A DNA stretch of 8,076 nucleotides from the NCBI GenBank assembly GCA_934725835.1, contig CAKVCR010000122.1:1-8076 (forward strand), in the 5' to 3' direction. Shown here piece by piece: positions 6,424 through 8,076 of this stretch. How positions within the stretch are numbered: the stretch's first letter is position 1; each line of letters opens with the position of its first letter. The position numbers and the translations under genes are program-made. A model generated the notes under the pieces. That model was not told the DNA's origin and ran no database searches. It worked only from the letters and a program-made list of their open reading frames with translations. The stretch comes from an uncultured Odoribacter sp. GTDB taxonomy: Bacteria; Bacteroidota; Bacteroidia; Bacteroidales; Marinifilaceae.

Positions 6424-6431
6424 TATATTTG
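6424..6431 (+). promoter_or_regulatory. -7 box of the tetR-lrp operon
   Basis: TATATTTG matches TAnnTTTG fully. The -33 is weak (TTAC at 6401-6404, 19 bp away). Transcription would start near 6438. The box contains the TTG at 6429 that opens the longest reading frame, so that TTG cannot be the start codon if this promoter is used. Confidence 0.58.
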
Positions 6432-6452
6432 GAACACAAAATGGATTTCACC

Positions 6453-7076
6453 ATGACAGAAGAAAGATTTATATTGGCAGAGAAGTTACGTAACTACATT
6501 TCGCGTTACGGTATCAACGATTTCAATGAGGAACACCTCAGGAAAGTGGGACTTAGTCTCGGAGAATTAAAAAAGAATTTCACAGACAGACAAGAGATGG
6601 TGAAAACCATACTCGAATACGAAAGAAAATGCTTTGAAGATATTTTTATCGAATACAACTTTGAAGGTTGGAATGCTATCGATATTATGCTTATTGTTAG
6701 CAACGAAATTAGCGACCGTTTTTTCGAAGTAAGTCCTGCAATCACTATAACTTTATCAAAAGTATTCCCAGATATTTTTGAAGAACACCTTCAATTACGT
6801 TCGGATTTTATCTTTGAAAAAATAAAAATCAATATCGAAAAAGGGATGGAACAGGGAATGTATAAAAAAGATGTTTCCAGCGAAATGATTGCACGTATGT
6901 ACATCGCAAAACTAAACGACATACACAACCCGGAAATCTATCCTCCAGAAGGTTTTACATTTGCTACAATTTTCACAACACTTATCGATAGTGTCGTGAA
7001 AAGTATTACAAACGAAGAAGGGCGCGCTTATTACAAGCAACGCAAGCAACTTTATAGAGTATTAAATTTCAGATAA
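6453..7076 (+). CDS. TetR-like transcriptional regulator
   Basis: From ATG 6453 the protein has 207 residues, the usual TetR length. Residues about 5-50 fit the TetR DNA-binding domain: a first helix (FILAEKLRNYISRYGI), then 'FNEEHLRKVGLSLGELKKNFTDRQEMVKTIL', which follows the family's 'IA..aGvs.gtlY.yF..Ke.L' pattern with a diverged recognition helix. The rest is helical without recognisable similarity, as is normal for the ligand-binding domain. An ATG at 6441 adds four residues with almost no leader, and the TTG at 6429 lies in the -7 box, so 6453 is preferred but not certain. It is followed 22 bp later by the Lrp-like gene, probably in one operon. By position it may regulate itself and the divergent phosphatase-like gene. 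The ligand is unknown. Confidence 0.83.
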   Translation: MTEERFILAEKLRNYISRYGINDFNEEHLRKVGLSLGELKKNFTDRQEMVKTILEYERKCFEDIFIEYNFEGWNAIDIMLIVSNEISDRFFEVSPAITITLSKVFPDIFEEHLQLRSDFIFEKIKINIEKGMEQGMYKKDVSSEMIARMYIAKLNDIHNPEIYPPEGFTFATIFTTLIDSVVKSITNEEGRAYYKQRKQLYRVLNFR

Positions 7077-7098
7077 ACATTACCCTAAAACCATTACT

Positions 7099-7569
7099 AT
7101 GAAATATCAGTTGGACGACATTGACCGTAAAATTCTTTCCTACTTAGTAAAGAATGCAAGGGTACCATTCCTGGAAATAGCTCGCGAATGCGGAATTTCA
7201 GGAGCTGCCATTCATCAACGAGTAAAGAAAATGGAAGACTCTGGAATTATCGAAGGTTCACGTTTTATAGTCAAACCACGTGCTTTAGGTTTTAAAATAT
7301 GTGCATTTATCGGCATCATGCTCGATAATGCCCATCAGTACAAAACTGTCGTAAAAGAAATTGAGAAAATACCAGAAGTAATTGAGTGCCATTTTATCAC
7401 AGGACACTACTCTTTATTCTTAAAACTCAGATGCAATAGCCATCAACATCTAATGGACATTCTAATCAATACACTACAGAACATTCCGGGAATTGCCAAA
7501 ACAGAGTCGTTCATTTCATTAGATCAACTTATAGAAAAACAAGTGGATATATGCACAGAAAGCAATTAA
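7099..7569 (+). CDS. Lrp/AsnC family transcriptional regulator
   Basis: The 156-residue protein has the standard Lrp/AsnC layout. The N-terminal winged helix-turn-helix begins 'LDDIDRKILSYLVKNAR' (5-21) and has its recognition helix in 'GISGAAIHQRVKKMEDSGII' (32-51). The RAM ligand-binding domain fills about 66-146, with 'ITGHYSLFLKL' (100-110) in the strand-turn that in many family members is GxYD and contacts amino-acid effectors; here the last position is Ser (S105), which may change the effector. Such proteins form dimers to octamers and respond to amino acids or related molecules. It lies second after the TetR-like gene and ends 26 bp from the convergent clpC, with a shared hairpin between. 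Target genes cannot be read from the sequence; the divergent promoter region is the nearest candidate. Confidence 0.93.
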   Translation: MKYQLDDIDRKILSYLVKNARVPFLEIARECGISGAAIHQRVKKMEDSGIIEGSRFIVKPRALGFKICAFIGIMLDNAHQYKTVVKEIEKIPEVIECHFITGHYSLFLKLRCNSHQHLMDILINTLQNIPGIAKTESFISLDQLIEKQVDICTESN

Positions 7570-7571
7570 AA

Positions 7572-7607
7572 GAAAAGCGATAGACACAATATGGCCTATC
7601 GCTTTTC
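7572..7607. terminator. Bidirectional terminator between lrp-like gene and clpC
   Basis: GAAAAGCGATAG (7572-7583) and CTATCGCTTTTC (7596-7607) form a perfect 12-bp stem with a 12-nt loop. The A-run on one arm and the T-run on the other suit termination in both directions. The last codons and the TAG stop of clpC (7598-7596) lie within the right arm, so the hairpin is partly coding. Confidence 0.85.
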
Positions 7608-8076
7608 CTTTATAACTAATTTATCTCCACATTCGTAATCCACTTCCAAAATTTTACCCTGCAAACAATCTCCTTTTATAATTACCTCTGCCAATTCATC
7701 TTCCAAATATTTCTGTATGGAACGTTTTAGTGGACGAGCTCCGTATTGCGGTTCATAACCCTTCTCCGTCAAAAAATCTTTGGCTTTTTCTGTCACAGCC
7801 AAATGAAAACCTAAATCACTAACTCTTTTGAACAAACCTTGCAATTCAACATCTATAATAGTATGTAAATGTTCCTTAGTCAGTGAATTAAATATAATCA
7901 CATCATCTACTCTATTTAAAAATTCAGGAGAAAATGTATTTCTTAATGCCTTCTGTACCACACCTCTAGCATAATCTGAATTTCCAGTTCGGTCTGCCGT
8001 CAAAAAACCAATCCCGGTGCCAAAATCCTTTAATTGGCGGCTACCGATATTAGAGGTCATGATAACTATTGTATTC
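7596..8076 (-). CDS. clpC: ClpC-type AAA+ unfoldase, C-terminal part (partial)
   Basis: The frame is open from the window edge (codon at 8075) to TAG 7596, giving 159 residues of the second AAA+ domain and C-terminus. It opens with NTIVIMTSNIG, the sensor-1 strand. The 'IGF' tripeptide in 'GTGIGFLTAD' is the loop that docks on ClpP, which separates ClpA/ClpC from the disaggregase ClpB. 'FSPEFLNRVDDVIIF' and the sensor-2 'GARPLKRSIQKYLEDELAE' follow, both characteristic of Hsp100 proteins. The protein unfolds substrates with ATP and feeds them to ClpP in the cytoplasm. An internal ATG at 8060 is not the start, because the frame and the homology continue upstream. The N-domain and first AAA+ domain lie outside the window. 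It converges on the regulator operon and shares its terminator. Confidence 0.93.
   Translation of the reverse strand, partial: NTIVIMTSNIGSRQLKDFGTGIGFLTADRTGNSDYARGVVQKALRNTFSPEFLNRVDDVIIFNSLTKEHLHTIIDVELQGLFKRVSDLGFHLAVTEKAKDFLTEKGYEPQYGARPLKRSIQKYLEDELAEVIIKGDCLQGKILEVDYECGDKLVIKEKR

Noticed and set aside
1..8076. A defence, toxin-antitoxin, phage or mobile element system.
   Set aside because: All frames of reasonable length are explained by housekeeping or regulatory genes, and no transposase, integrase, direct repeat array or target-site duplication is visible.

Overview
The window is AT-rich and looks like a chromosomal segment from the Bacteroidota, most likely Bacteroidales. The evidence is the gene set (an RNase E/G of the Bacteroidota type, a 95-residue HU, a gldE homologue without the gliding genes, a DsbD-like protein), promoter sequences of the TAnnTTTG type in front of most genes, and AT-rich leaders that mostly lack Shine-Dalgarno sequences. 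No rRNA, tRNA, insertion sequence, CRISPR array, prophage or defence island is visible.

Left part (1-3236). On the minus strand are the 5' end of a dsbD-like envelope thiol:disulfide gene (cut by the window edge), rng, a 29-codon gene for a very basic COX24/AURKAIP1-like (mS38/bS22-like) peptide, and an HU gene. HU and the small gene are 14 bp apart and probably co-transcribed; a 12-bp stem-loop separates them from rng, and another follows rng. Divergent from HU is ssb. The usual Bacteroidota order rng-HU-mutY-ssb-gldE is recalled from general knowledge; mutY is missing here.

Middle part (3237-6272). gldE, a CNNM/CBS/CorC_HlyC membrane protein starting at TTG, has its own promoter and runs convergently, with a 10-bp gap, into a minus-strand gene for an exported protein of the PafA-like alkaline phosphatase fold. 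Judged by eye, this protein has lost most metal ligands and substrate-binding residues, so it looks like a pseudoenzyme.

Right part (6273-8076). Divergent from the phosphatase-like gene is a two-regulator operon, a TetR-like and an Lrp/AsnC-like gene. The shared intergenic region holds a perfect 13-bp inverted repeat over the phosphatase promoter and a 12-bp perfect palindrome beside it, which are good operator candidates. The operon ends convergently against the 3' end of clpC (5' part outside the window), and one bidirectional hairpin serves both genes.

There is no obvious new multi-gene system. The points most worth following are the hidden 29-residue gene with a strong Shine-Dalgarno in a phylum that rarely uses one, the degenerate phosphatase, and the operator-like repeats joining it to the divergent regulators.
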